The position numbers were made by a program, and so were the translations under genes. The notes beneath the pieces were generated by a model that was not told the DNA's origin, ran no database searches, and saw only the letters and a list, made by a program, of their open reading frames with translations. A DNA stretch of 64,000 bases from Acanthosoma haemorrhoidale (Eukaryota > Arthropoda > Insecta > Hemiptera > Acanthosomatidae), in NCBI GenBank assembly GCA_930367205.1, contig OV884012.1, forward strand, positions 148,319,405 through 148,383,404, in the 5' to 3' direction. Within the stretch, counting starts at the first letter, position 1. The number at the start of each line of letters is the position of its first letter. Below, piece by piece: positions 11,405 through 22,128 of this stretch.

Positions 11405-13235
11405 TATTGATTAGTTATAACATATTTTAAGCTAAAGTTGGAAAATCTAAAAATTGAATAGCGAACAGGCCAAAACTTTTTTTTATGTTTTTAATGTTCT
11501 TTTTCTGTTATTTAAGAAAACTTGAATAGGATATAACCAAGTCAATAAATGCACCAACAATGGTCGAGTATAATAAATTGGTAAATATCCAGTAAATCCA
11601 GAAACAATAAATTAGGTGAGGCAAACGTCCTACTACTAGTAAGAACGAAATAGAAAGAAAGAAGAATGATAAAGATAGTACAAAGCAAAAAGTAAAATTC
11701 AATAAAGACATTGCACAAGTGAGAAAAAAAAAAGATTGGAACCAGAGATATATTGCTAATTGGCTGCTTGGCCTAAGACATTGTGCAAGTCAGCAATACA
11801 CAAACTATCGATTAGCAGTCAGCAATGGGGAAATTTATTAAGATATGTTTCTGCCAAGAACAAGGCTGTAACGATTTGATAAACTTTAACTGTAGTGATA
11901 AACATTTTTTTAAATAAATTCAAACTTATTTGCTCTCTGTAAAGTATTACTGACTTGTGATTAATTATTAAATATCCGGTTTTTATTAATACACATGCCT
12001 AAATAATAGCCTTGGAATTGAAATTAAAATGCCTGAAATAAACCATGGGATAGTTGTGTTCTTTTAGTACAGGAAGTAACTTTGAAGCTATGCGTATATG
12101 TTGTAAGATGTGCTATTGAAAGTGTGTGAGGTTATTCTTAACTATAGAATATATTTCAGAGTTGACTGGAAATGACCTTTGACCTTGGCATTACTAATAA
12201 CTCTGGACTGTCTGATTAGATCACATCACGTCAACGTTCGCTGCACGAGCATTCTGATCAGTAAAATTCTCATCATCAAAAGAAGAAGCTGAAAATAACT
12301 CCTCTATAAAGACAATTAAATAAAGACTTGCCCGAAATGTAATTAATCGTAATTAAAACTTCTACACAATCAAAGAATTGAATATATTTCTTATCAAGAA
12401 ATCAATAATTAGGCAGGAGTCATCGCTTTGATGAAAATTCATTTTTTTTTTTGTAATTTTCACTTATAGTTTATTAAAATTGTTTCTGTGTTTAGTAAAA
12501 TTTAATTGTTTTGTTAATTTAAATTGTTATATGTTATTTTTATTTGTTTATGGCATGAAGGATTCCCTGTAAAAAAAACACAGAAAAACAATCGTTTAAA
12601 TACAGTGCATTATCCATCTCCATTATAAAGTTATTGAGTATTGGATCAGTTAAATAGCGATTATCTATCATTCCAAACACTTTACCCCAACAATGATCGG
12701 CTTGCCATGAGCAGATTTGTTAATATGGACGATTACTTCCCCACTGGCAACTCCTACGCCACTTGTAATTATCCGTAGGTGACTTATTTTCAATACCTTA
12801 AGGGATGACCATCGACCATCTTGTCTAAGTATCAAATTAGTAAGGAACACCAAAACTCATTAGGCCCTTCCCTATGTGCGCGATGGTAAAATCAAGCATC
12901 TCTACTTTAACTTTGTGTAACACTGATCTCGTTCCGCAATCTAACTCATTCCTAAACCTCTCAACTACAGTCAAAGCTGTTCGCATCCTCGCCCAGACAC
13001 CGTTCCCATATTAAGTCTTCGAGCTATGGCAGTATTATAAGTAGTATTTGTTGGGGTAAAATCGCTAATTGCAGGATACACCTAAATCTTCGAATGGTGA
13101 TCTCCCCACACCTTGTTAAGGTAGTTCGTCTCTCTTTGAGTCCGGTATCAACTGATGATTTAATACGATTCCCATATTAAGATTAAATATATGAATACCT
13201 GAATACGAGAATAACACAACTCCTTATGTTTGCAG
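11405..13235. other. Non-coding spacer; presumably globin intron in its last part
   Basis: AT-rich. The stretch just before 13236 should be the intron preceding the globin exon (branch/pyrimidine region ending TATGTTTGCAG). I looked for the first globin exon (A-B helices) on the plus strand here and did not see it. A more balanced block at about 12690-13020 has open frames on both strands without recognised domain. Confidence 0.45.
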
Positions 13236-13467
13236 ACTGTTCGAGGAGCACGGGGAACTGCTAGAGCTGTTCGCCAAGCTCAAGGAGCTGAGGACGAAGG
13301 AAGAGCAGGCCAGCAGCCTCGAGCTGGCAGAGCACGCCACCAAGGTGATGAACACCCTGGACGAGGGGATCAAGGAACTCGACGATCTCGACAACTTCTT
13401 TACCTTCCTCACCAACATCGGCCAGTCACACAAGAAGATTCCTGGATTCAAACCGGAGTACTTCTGG
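13236..13467 (+). CDS. Globin, internal exon (C to start of G helix)
   Basis: A 232-bp exon that reads as 77 full codons after one base of a split codon. The translation begins LFEEHGELLELF, continues ELAEHATKVMNTL and IGQSHKKI, and ends PGFKPEYFW. It matches the C-E-F-FG-G part of a globin: the H in ELAEH is at the distal E7 position and the H in GQSHKK at proximal F8, so haem binding is predicted. The acceptor is TATGTTTGCAG; the phase (one base before the first codon) equals the ancient B12.2 intron. The donor is TGG|GTATGT in phase 0, 12 residues after F8, equal to G7.0. Exons for helices A-B and G-H are not seen in the window. Its GC-rich codons contrast sharply with the flanks. I judge it a neuroglobin/cytoglobin-like arthropod globin; subtype is inference. 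Confidence 0.85.
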
Positions 13468-14537
13468 GTATGTAGAATCTGTTTCTTTATATTATAAATG
13501 TGTTTGTTCGACATAGTCGAATGTTCTCTTTTTGTGAATTTCTTGTTAGTACATTAAAGTTGTAATAGAGATTGTCTCTTAGTGGTTCTCATTTGCAGCT
13601 TGAAATGGTAGTTCGGGCGCATTATCGGACGTTTTTTGTTGTTCCAAAGTCCTATGATCAAGTTGATAAATTGGTGATCAAGTTGACACGCAGTTTTAGG
13701 CCCGGGTATTCCTGGAGTTTATGGTTATGAAGACGTTAAGTACTAAAAACTTCCATACATTCCAAATATTCTAAACCCTATCGTATCCTCGATTTTGGTT
13801 ATTGAATTAAATATTTATCATTAACGAAACTCTAAATATCCTTTAACCCACGTACCCGAAAGTCTTCGATTGTGAAAATATTTTTGTTTTAATAATGCCA
13901 ATTATTCTTTTAGCCAGTTACTTTTATTGCTTTTGATGTTACCCACAACACAAAAATGGCTCCTGAAATTAGAAATATTCCAGGTCCTATGGCAATATTT
14001 ATTATGAAAATTTAGAACCTCCTTGTTTTCATAAACGTTCTCTGTACACCTGCTACATGACTCTCATTTTCTTGCTGCGAATATTGCCGAGGAGCACCCA
14101 GGGTTATCAAAAAAGAGTTCATACGTCACTCCACAATACCGTTTATTCGACAAAAAGGTTTTCACCTGCTTTAAGCCGTCATCTTCACCTGCTAAAATGA
14201 AGATTTGTGTGATAATAACATTGACATACGTACGTGCACACGGAGACAAATGAAATCAACAATAAATGAAATATATTAACAAATTTAAAAGTTTATGGCT
14301 CTATTCAGTTTATGTATTATATTATAAAAAAAAATTGAAACATTTGTAAAAAAACACAATAATACATTAATGTTATGGATAATCGCCTTATAGATTGCAC
14401 AAAAAACCGGCAATACCGGCATTATTTAAGAGGTTTGGACGGGGTAAACACCTGTTTAGGCAATTTCATATTTTAATTAAATCAACAGTGTATTGTTTGT
14501 TCGAAGAAATATAGGTTGTAATTGCCATTACATTTTT
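13468..14537. other. Intron/intergenic sequence after the globin exon
   Basis: AT-rich. Around 14121-14200 a block with CACCTGC(T)TTAAGCCGTCATCTTCACCTG resembles in part the arm of the inverted-repeat element at 28.7 kb. The next globin exon (after G7.0) is not visible. Confidence 0.4.
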
Positions 14538-14610
14538 ATTGTCAGGCTGGAATCGAACCACGACCGCTTATTTGATTGCCCGAATTAAAATCATCACTCC
14601 ACCACCAGTT
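14538..14610 (-). repeat. tRNA-derived SINE head (candidate)
   Basis: On the minus strand GTGGTTCGATTCCAGCC carries a perfect B box GGTTCGATTCC, with TGGTGGTGGAGTGATG as possible A box about 45 bases before it. This could be a SINE head or a decayed tRNA gene; the cloverleaf is not complete by eye. Confidence 0.4.
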
Positions 14611-15017
14611 CTATATTTCTGATCGATGGCAGACTGGTACAGAAATTCTGTTTGAGCTGATAGTCTTGTCTCACTGCCAGGGACTAAATGGGGCTGATTG
14701 TTATGTATCGATACGACCTATGGTCTGGGCATTCCACATCGTTAGCTTTGTATTTTTGCTACTCAACGGATTTGACATAAATAAAATTACATTTGAAATA
14801 ATAAAAAATAACAGAGTATGATACATTGGAATAAAACATTTGTTTCCAGTCGACTTATTTGTTTATATTGTTTACTGAGAGATATTATTGTAAACAGATT
14901 ATCGACAGTACTGTGATGATCGACATGGAGACTGGATCTGTATAACTTAATATGTGACAAAATGTTGTTGAATATATTTCTATTGTACTAGTATGTATTG
15001 TATATAGGTATGTTTCG
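14611..15017. other. Non-coding spacer
   Basis: AT-rich. A plus-strand open frame near 14576-14821 begins inside the tRNA-like repeat and shows no domain; not called. Confidence 0.45.
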
Positions 15018-15110
15018 TTTTTTTTTCCCTTAGCTTTCAAACTTGGAAAAATAATGATAAAGGAAAAATTTATTTGTATTGAGAGGATCCTTTCACTAGG
15101 AGGGTCCTAT
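15018..15110 (-). repeat. A-tailed retroelement 3' end (family E)
   Basis: On the minus strand: AAAGGATCCTCTCAATAC, TTTCCTTTATCATTATTTTT, then GAAAGCTAAG and an A-tract. Same layout as the copies at 7.4 and 9.7 kb. Confidence 0.55.
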
Positions 15111-15639
15111 TTGAAGAGGATGAGGAGTGTGGTCCCCCGGGAGAGGTGGGTAATTTCGGGTCGGTTGTGAAAGTCCACCGACGGTATGGGTTTAAGTACA
15201 ATCAGTATTATATGCCAGGCTAAATATTAATAAGAAAACAATTTAGAGCAGAGAAACATATTGACCAATATTAACGGAATGAAAGTACTACAACAATTTT
15301 AATAAATTTTGTTGACACACATTCATCAGCTGTTCTCATTTTGTTAAATGTATTTAAAAATTTTGAAACAATCTTACTAAAATTAAAGAAACTAAACATA
15401 CTTTTAAATTATTTTAACTAAAATTGTATGGATGGCTCACTCATACTCTTTCCTTCTGTGAATCCATTTAATCCTTTTAGCCCATTCTTTTTCGAATCCA
15501 TTTAGCTCAGGTCTCGGTAGTGAAGGGAATTCCTTGATTATATTCTGCTTGCATACACACCAAGACCCTAGGTTTACAGTTGTACTTCCTGAGCTTCATC
15601 TCCGGGTTTCTTAATTACCGAAGACTTTTTTTGAATTAG
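15111..15639. other. Spacer
   Basis: AT-rich apart from a short GC-richer bit at 15120-15190. Its right part may be the decayed continuation of the ORF1 relic that follows. Confidence 0.4.
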
Positions 15640-15990
15640 GGCAATATGATTATTGACAATTGCTACATTTTGGTACAAAACCGACGATTTAAGGCAGTAT
15701 TTTGTAAATTTTTCTTCTGAGCACTTTAAACATTTTAGTTTCTTGTAGCAATTGAGGGCTACATGATTAAATCCTTGACATAAATAACATCGAGTTCATA
15801 TTTTAGTGTTTTTGTATTTCTCCCAGTACGTGACAAAACTATTTTGACAATTGTGATTTATTGTCAAGGATAGAAATTGAAATAAGCAGTTCCATCCGAC
15901 ATTTCAATCATTTGGTATGCATTGTTTACCTCATGCCTCGGGCTTTTAGGTCCGTCTATTATTTGATTTATATCCTTCTATAACTGACAC
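15640..15990 (-). pseudogene. LINE ORF1 (Gag-like) zinc-knuckle relic
   Basis: The minus-strand translation reads CYLCQGFNHVALNC, a CX2CX4HX4C knuckle, followed at the usual spacing by CLKCSEEKFTKYC, which keeps the cysteines of a second CX2CX3HX4C knuckle but has lysine in place of histidine. Upstream (about 15800-15980) broken frames read SPRHEVNNAYQMIEMSDGTA, compatible with the domain that precedes the knuckles in Jockey-clade nucleic-acid-binding proteins. Stops and frameshifts interrupt it. It is the only ORF1-type signal I found; the nearby Jockey copies show only ORF2. Confidence 0.6.
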
Positions 15991-16741
15991 TAACCATAGA
16001 GCACCATATTTAGTTGACACAGAAAACAAAAGACCCCGGAATCAAATAAAGGTTCATACATGCGGCCTTGCCATGAAATTTAACAATTCTTCCCTTATTT
16101 AGCAAAGCAATTAAAGTTCTAATTTAATCTCATGTAGTTACTACTGGATATTAGTGAAGGGCATATTTCAAATCCAATTTCTGTATGCTCTAAATAAAAT
16201 ATGTAATGCCGGTTTCAGCAAACTCTTTTTGAGATTATAAACATCACGAGTCATTATTTATAGAACCGATTTCATAATCCGGAGGCACTCCAGTGATTAA
16301 CGAACGCGTCTAGGCTCAGCCACTGATTATTGACTCAGCGGCTAATTAATTATTTGCAGCATCCTTTTCAACTGTGAGTTTCAATCAAAGCAGTACTCAA
16401 ATTATTTTATAAAGAGAACCATTAATTTATCATCTATCGTTCAAAATAAAGAGAAGTGACCTGGTAGTAAATACTAACACAGTAAATACCACAGCTTTTC
16501 ATGAACACTACTTTCTTATTTTTCTCGAGTTGTCTGATATTTAATTCTTACCTTTTCTGCTTGATCATAAAATATGACAGATTAAATTAGTAAAAACATA
16601 ATCACTCAATACGTTTACGCAAAAATTTTTTAATAAAATCCCACTGGGAATCAAAACCATTTATAACATATTTGCAAGGTTTGAAGCTACGATGTGTATG
16701 TTTAACCCCAGGATAGTTCAAATATACAAAATTAATTATTG
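15991..16741. other. Non-coding spacer
   Basis: Contains a short block (about 16260-16370) with ACGCGTCTAGGCTCAGCC and TAATTAATTA homeodomain-type sites, otherwise AT-rich. Possible regulatory DNA, unproven. Confidence 0.35.
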
Positions 16742-16823
16742 TTTTATTTTTTTTTTCTTCATAGCCACTTCAAATTTACAGATGATTATATACAATTATA
16801 GCTCCTCAGGCGAATCAATATTC
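16742..16823 (-). repeat. A-tailed retroelement 3' end (family F), copy 2
   Basis: Same orientation and nearly same sequence as 9119-9200, ending on the minus strand in GGCTATGAAG plus an A-rich tail. Confidence 0.65.
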
Positions 16824-16966
16824 AAATCATTTTTGTATTTCCTGTAGCATTGCTACATTACAAACAGGTTTTTTTTTGTTTTTTTTCATAACCCTTTTAT
16901 ATATATCATACAATATGTAGACAAAATCAGTGAACAAATATTTACAGATTTCTCCTCTTTAGGAGG

Positions 16967-16998
16967 AACTGTCTTTATCTTTATCTTTATCTTTGTTT
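16967..16998. repeat. Short tandem repeat, (CTTTAT)n
   Basis: About four units of a TCTTTA hexamer in tandem; a microsatellite. Confidence 0.75.
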
Positions 16999-17694
16999 AT
17001 ATATGATCTTTATCATGCATAAGTAACAGCATAAGAATATAAGCTGTTATTTTATAAAAATTATATAATGGAATAAACAAGTATAATGATACACAATATA
17101 CGTGACTGGACTAAACTGACTAATAAAGGTGATGGGGCTCACCTTATTATTGTTTTATTTTTAAACTAATTGCATATATAATACGGGATCTTCAAATCCT
17201 TTACTTCTTAACTGGACGGATTATATATACAGTTCACTTATATAAAATATTATTATCTAGAATAATGATTTCTAGAGAGTGAGAAATGACTTTTCCCCCC
17301 ATAGAAGTGCTAAACTATTTTTTTTTTTTCTCTACCTGAGGTAAAAGCCTCAAACGGGATTCCCCAAAAGCACGCGAGGTGAGCTCATGGGGATACGTCA
17401 GACATATTAGGTTAGCCAGTAGAACTAAATCTAACGTAACATATATATTTTTGGCTTTATTCCTTCAATACGTTCCTGTGTTTTGGTTCTAAATCATATA
17501 ACGGCATTTCTGTCTCTTCGGAGGGACTTGCAATAACGATATAGTTAAACTTTTTATAGTTAGTATTAATATGAAGACAAATTATTACATGCACATGATA
17601 TCAGGTAGGTAATGCTAAAGTGGACTAAAAAACATACCAAAGTTACAATTATTACTTCAAACAGCAAACTCACATATGTGACATGTTAGAAAAA
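16999..17694. other. Non-coding spacer
   Basis: AT-rich, with a T-run near 17320 followed by a short GC-richer bit (AAACGGGATTCCCC). No gene seen. Confidence 0.45.
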
Positions 17695-17770
17695 GGAATT
17701 ATGACGACAATTTATGAATTAATGAATTTACTTCCTGCATGTATTTTACTCAGCCTTCATAATAATAGAT
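17695..17770 (+). repeat. Direct repeat K, left copy
   Basis: About 75 bases, including AATTTACTTCCTGCATGTAT and TTTTACTCAGCCTTCATAAT, repeated almost exactly at 18176-18250 in the same orientation. Confidence 0.85.
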
Positions 17771-18175
17771 ATCGATATTTAATCCCGAAACCGACAAAGT
17801 TGAATATCGATTTTAATTTTTGAAGAAAATTTAATAAAAATGGAGCTGTAAAAGGATAAATGAATATGGAAAATGGTCGTTATCGTTAGGGGAAGAAACC
17901 CCAGGAAAGGCTTTTCAGGGGCAAAGTGACCTCGTGGTTTTCTATTGAAAACAAATCAACTTGAAAATGGCATTACCGCAACTAATCAATCCATTTCTAC
18001 AGGCCGATTAACTTTTCAAACTGTGAAATGTAATCATGTCTAACTTATTTCATGGCAGGATCAGCAACGCTTTATTACGTTTACTTCTTAGCGCTCCTTC
18101 GTAGCAGCTTCAAACGAGTTTTTGGGAAATTCCGATATTGTAACCTCGTAAAAATTGCCGACTGCGATTAGCATT
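17771..18175. other. Unique sequence between direct repeats K
   Basis: Less AT-rich than average, no open frame. Includes GCGCTCCTTCGTAGCAGCTT near 18091-18110. A possible regulatory block. Confidence 0.3.
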
Positions 18176-18250
18176 AGGAATTATGAGGACAATTTAGTGA
18201 GTTAATGAATTTACTTCCTGCATGTATTTTACTCAGCCTTCATAATAGAT
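18176..18250 (+). repeat. Direct repeat K, right copy
   Basis: Differs from the left copy at only a few positions (for example GAGGAC versus GACGAC). The spacing start to start is 481 bases. Confidence 0.85.
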
Positions 18251-19040
18251 GGATCCCGTCTAGCCTGCAGATCATCACTCAAAAAACTCTGAAAGCACTA
18301 CAAGTGTGACATATTTGAACTAAACCCCTGTATTTTTATTATTGTAATATAAATAACATGTCATAATTTTGTCTTGAGGTTAGTGTTCAGGGTCCTGTGA
18401 ATGCAACCAAGGTCAAAAAAGAGTAACTTGTGGGGATTAGGGTTTGTTATTCACTAAATCTGATCCCACAGCCCCCAATCGAACCATATTAATTCATTCT
18501 GTTGAACTTTTGTTATATTACTTATTCGAGAAAGAATGTAAATGAAATACCTCTAAAAATATATCTGTCGAGGTTACACCACACATTTCTAAAGTATTTT
18601 AGGTTGGCTTAATTTTCAAAATTTATAAATCGAGAGATTCAGTAAGTAAAAAGTACTCGAGGAGTGATTGGCAAAGTGGAAACCTTAAATTCACTAGCCC
18701 TTTTCCACTATTCAAAGGAGCATTTGAAACCGAAAAGTATCCCGCTAACATTTGGAGCTAATTGAATACCAGATATGAAGTCGGTTCAAATATCGAACTC
18801 TACAGATGAGATAAATGAACAGCAAATCTTTGCTAAGCAAGCCGTCAACTTGAAGACTTTTAAATGGCTAATAAATCAATGCTGTGGTTGATAAATTCGC
18901 GGGGGAAATGCGAACAGCAAACCCTCGATTTGACTCTTGAGACTGTACTGCAATCCAGCAGCGGCATTATTGAACCTTTTCTTTAAATACAGTCCATTCC
19001 TTATTTATGTTTCCTTTATGTTGCTTATTTTTTGTATAAA
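18251..19040. other. Non-coding spacer
   Basis: No exon recognised. 18890-18990 is less AT-rich than its flanks. Confidence 0.45.
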
Positions 19041-19431
19041 CAACTTTATTATGATGAAATTACAATCTGTCTTAATACTTAATAGGCAATAAATGATTGA
19101 GATAAATGTTTTCATTCATACCATATTTACAATTCATCATTCGCTCGCACATTCATCCAATATTTACAAACAGCCCAGGGGGCCCCCCAAGTCCACACGG
19201 TTGTTGCCTCCCTCGCATGCGAAAGAGGAAGCGGATTCTTGGGAAGTCCCCCACGCTCCCCCACCAGCCACGCCACCGAATACGAGCGATGCTGACGAAG
19301 AGCACGAGAGCCACATACGACGAGGAGATGATTGGAGAAACTGGCCATTGCCAGGACTCCCACTGCTGTGCATTTATAGGAGGTCACGAGGCCACTGCCG
19401 TTTCAGTCTCCGAGGAGGATTATAGGGATGT
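19041..19431 (-). mobile_element. Jockey-like LINE (family A), 3' region only, copy 4
   Basis: Minus-strand 3' region from the terminal block (CAGATTGTAATTTCATCATA on the minus strand) up to the last ORF2 codons; similarity ends at about 19431 in the sequence encoding YNPPR. Overlapping open frames on both strands arise because this GC-richer 3' region has few stops; they are not genes. Confidence 0.8.
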
Positions 19432-19639
19432 TTTTCACGTATGATCGTAAAATGGATAATTTTCCCCAGACGATTGTTTTTAGCGTTTATAGAAAAATTG
19501 TGAAAAGCTTAATTTACCTTCTGAGTGAATAACAACTTTTGCTATGACTCGATACACACAAAACTATTTAGATCATTATTCAGGATAAACTTTCTCCGTA
19601 AAATCAACTTTCCACTTGGTTGAATTGAACAAGCAAGTT

Positions 19640-19845
19640 ATTCTTCTTGTGCTTACTATTTGGAAATAACACACTTGAAAGTCTCCAACACTTACAGAAC
19701 GCTGTGATGAGAAAAGCACTCAGGCATACATACCTCTCTCGGGAGACTGTAGAACGCCGTCCTTCACCCGTTGCTTGACGATGCATGCGATGGTGGGTGA
19801 GTTCATCAACCGGACACACATTAAGTTTTTTGACACACTATAATC
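19640..19845 (+). mobile_element. Jockey-like LINE ORF2 C-terminus relic (family G)
   Basis: The plus-strand translation reads LESLQHLQNAVMRKALRHTY, homologous in place and wording to LQQFENGVMRKVARHT at 6.8 kb, then runs into a stop. Shortly after, in another frame, KFFDT matches KFFDSFQ of that copy. A fragment without catalytic motifs. Confidence 0.6.
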
Positions 19846-20451
19846 ACCGTTTAGTTACTAAAAAGCCTAGTACTTGTAAATACATCGGAGTTAATTAAAC
19901 AATATTGTATGTCCATAGAAACTGTAAAAGTCTTGCGTAGCTGAAGTAAACAAAATGATAGAGTAATAACTAGAATAATAAATAAGTAGTAGTGACAATT
20001 AAAATCATTATTAGTAATAATAAGGAAATCTACTTTAGATTGCTCAATTCTTTTTGATAACCCACACTTTGTAACTACTAACTAAACACAAGGTAACTAC
20101 TAATGACCTGTGCCTATGTATAGTAATATAACTCAGCTGGTTATCCATGGTGATTGTTGCGGATGTTAACAATATTATTTTCGAAATGATATAGGATGGG
20201 TAATTTATAACCAACGCATTCCATAATAATTCATTTTCATTTTCTATATTTAAATTCATTGGAGATGCCTATAAAATCCAATACACAAATCATTATCAAG
20301 GCATGGCCGAAATTCCACACCTGTGTAGCAACAATTAACACTTCCATAATTTTATTATATATTTATTTTTATTTAAAATTTGGCTTACCAAAAACATATT
20401 TAGTTACTGGGAAATAGTGGCACGAAATTAATAAATATGAAGACAACAACT
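19846..20451. other. Non-coding spacer
   Basis: AT-rich; no recognised feature. Confidence 0.5.
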
Positions 20452-20683
20452 AATTCGACTTAGCGGCTGATGGAGGAGCGTAGGGGACTTTCCAAGACTC
20501 CGCTCCATATCAAGCATGGAGGGAGGTGACTACTCTGTGAATTTGAAGGTCTCTGGGCTGTTTGTAAATACTTTATGAATGAGCGAGTGAATAAAGAATT
20601 ATAAATATGTTATGAATGAGAACAGTGATCACAATTACTTATTGTTCAATAAGCCAGATTGTAATTTTATAAAAAAAAAAGAT
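20452..20683 (+). mobile_element. Jockey-like LINE (family A), 3' region only, copy 5
   Basis: Plus-strand fragment of the family A 3' region, with GAATGAGCGAGTGAAT and the terminal CAGATTGTAATTTTAT (here CCAGATTG...). Strongly 5'-truncated; followed directly by an A-run. Confidence 0.8.
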
Positions 20684-22045
20684 TTTGAAGTATTAATTTC
20701 GATTTAATGGTGAAGCAAAACATGTAGGTAAGAGTCTTATATTACCAGTCCTTTGCGTTGTTGAACTCAGAACAATCTTGTTTTTGGCCAAATCCTCTAG
20801 TGAAAGGCTGCTAAATTACTAAATTATTCTCATAATTATACATCTTGTTATAATCACTGAGAGCATGTATACAACATTCAGCTTAATAGCATGCTAGCTG
20901 AGTACTGAAAAGACTTCACGTGTTCAATTTAAGGTTATAGTACCTTAGACGTACTACTCATTAGGACATGCCATAAAATTGAACTATTACTGGCATCAGC
21001 AAAACAAGTAAAATTCTAAAATAACCCATTATCTTTGGGTCTCATGTATTAAGCAATGCCAAGTAAATAAATAACCAGTTCATAGGCTAGGCCAAAACCA
21101 AGCAGACGCGTGAGTAGCAATTAACGCTTTAGTTTTACATTTACTTACAATTAATTAATTGTCTGGAGTATTTCTTTTTAATTTAAAGTTTGGATTAGCT
21201 GTATTTATTAAACAGCGCTAAAAAATTATCAAGTAACAAGGTTACTAATAACTAGTAACAGTAATATTGCTGATTCGTATAAGCTGCAGTTAATTATTTT
21301 CAAAATATTAGTATTTTATATTACAAGAAATTGTAATATTGCGAATGCCATTCAGGTTGTAGGCCGTTTCTTAAAGGGCTGAAAGGGAAAGTCACTTACA
21401 ACTGTCTACCCAAAGATTCTATGTATTTAACGCACAAGCGCTTTTGGCAGCTATCACTGCCATTATCATGTGACAAGAAGACTAGTCACCATTGCGTTAT
21501 TAGGACTGTGACAAATCTTGAGATTTCAGGAGATGTTCAAGAAGGACTATTTTGGTTGGAAAAATGAAATATACTCAACTATCCTGATTTTCTCACCATT
21601 TCTTGAACAGATTGGGGCATCAAGAGAAGGGCTGACGTTAGGAATTATGCCAATAATGTATAGGCGGAGGGTTTAGGTCCACTCAATAGCTGACCCTTCC
21701 AATCAACGGTAGATATTCATCATCCCTTTTAGGCTGAATGCCCAGGTCTCAAGGGCTGATAAGGTCCCGAGGACCTGAGAGATCTCTACCCTGATTTCTA
21801 AGGCGATTAGGTCGGATCCTCCAGTTGGCTTCCTGGCCGACTGGGACTCATCAATCTTGGGCCTGAAGGAGTCACAGTGTGGCTTCAGCCAAGCTTAATC
21901 TTTCTACCAGCCAACTGATGTGACTTAACGAGCATAAATAATCAATTTCTTTTACATGACTAACGTTACATGTTCCAGGAATTTTTACACTACATTTGAC
22001 ACAAAACACTCTCTCAAGTTTGTATAACAATGTTCCAGCTTACAG
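20684..22045. other. Non-coding spacer
   Basis: Mostly AT-rich. 21360-21900 is distinctly more GC-rich and without repeats shared in the window; no open frame or splice pair convinces me. If the exon at 22046 is real, the right end is its upstream intron. Confidence 0.4.
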
Positions 22046-22126
22046 AATGTCAACAGCACTCGTCAGAAAACAAAGATGAAGTATGACAGCATATCGTTCG
22101 AAGCCAGAGAGTTCACTCTGGGACAG
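22046..22126 (+). CDS. Candidate internal exon, unknown protein
   Basis: An 81-bp stretch open in one frame, reading NVNSTRQKTKMKYDSISF and then EAREFTLGQ. It is preceded by TTCCAGCTTACAG (two possible acceptors, at 22038 and 22045) and followed by CAG|GTATAT, so a phase-0 to phase-0 exon of 27 codons fits. Base composition is more balanced than the flanks and the peptide looks like real protein, with an N-glycosylation sequon (NST). I do not recognise the family, and no partner exon was found. Confidence 0.4.
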
Positions 22127-22128
22127 GT

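Noticed and set aside
12668..12853. Minus-strand 61-codon frame (SGEVIVHINKSAHGKPIIVG)
   Set aside because: Peptide looks plausible but no family, no splice pair and stops soon on both sides; kept only as an unassigned block.
13224..13514. 96-codon minus-strand frame and 81-codon alternative plus frame over the globin exon
   Set aside because: Shadows of the GC-rich globin exon; neither respects the splice borders.
19093..19444. Four overlapping open frames of 69-112 codons on both strands
   Set aside because: All lie in the family A 3' region, which is GC-richer and poor in stops; the same region is non-coding in the other copies.
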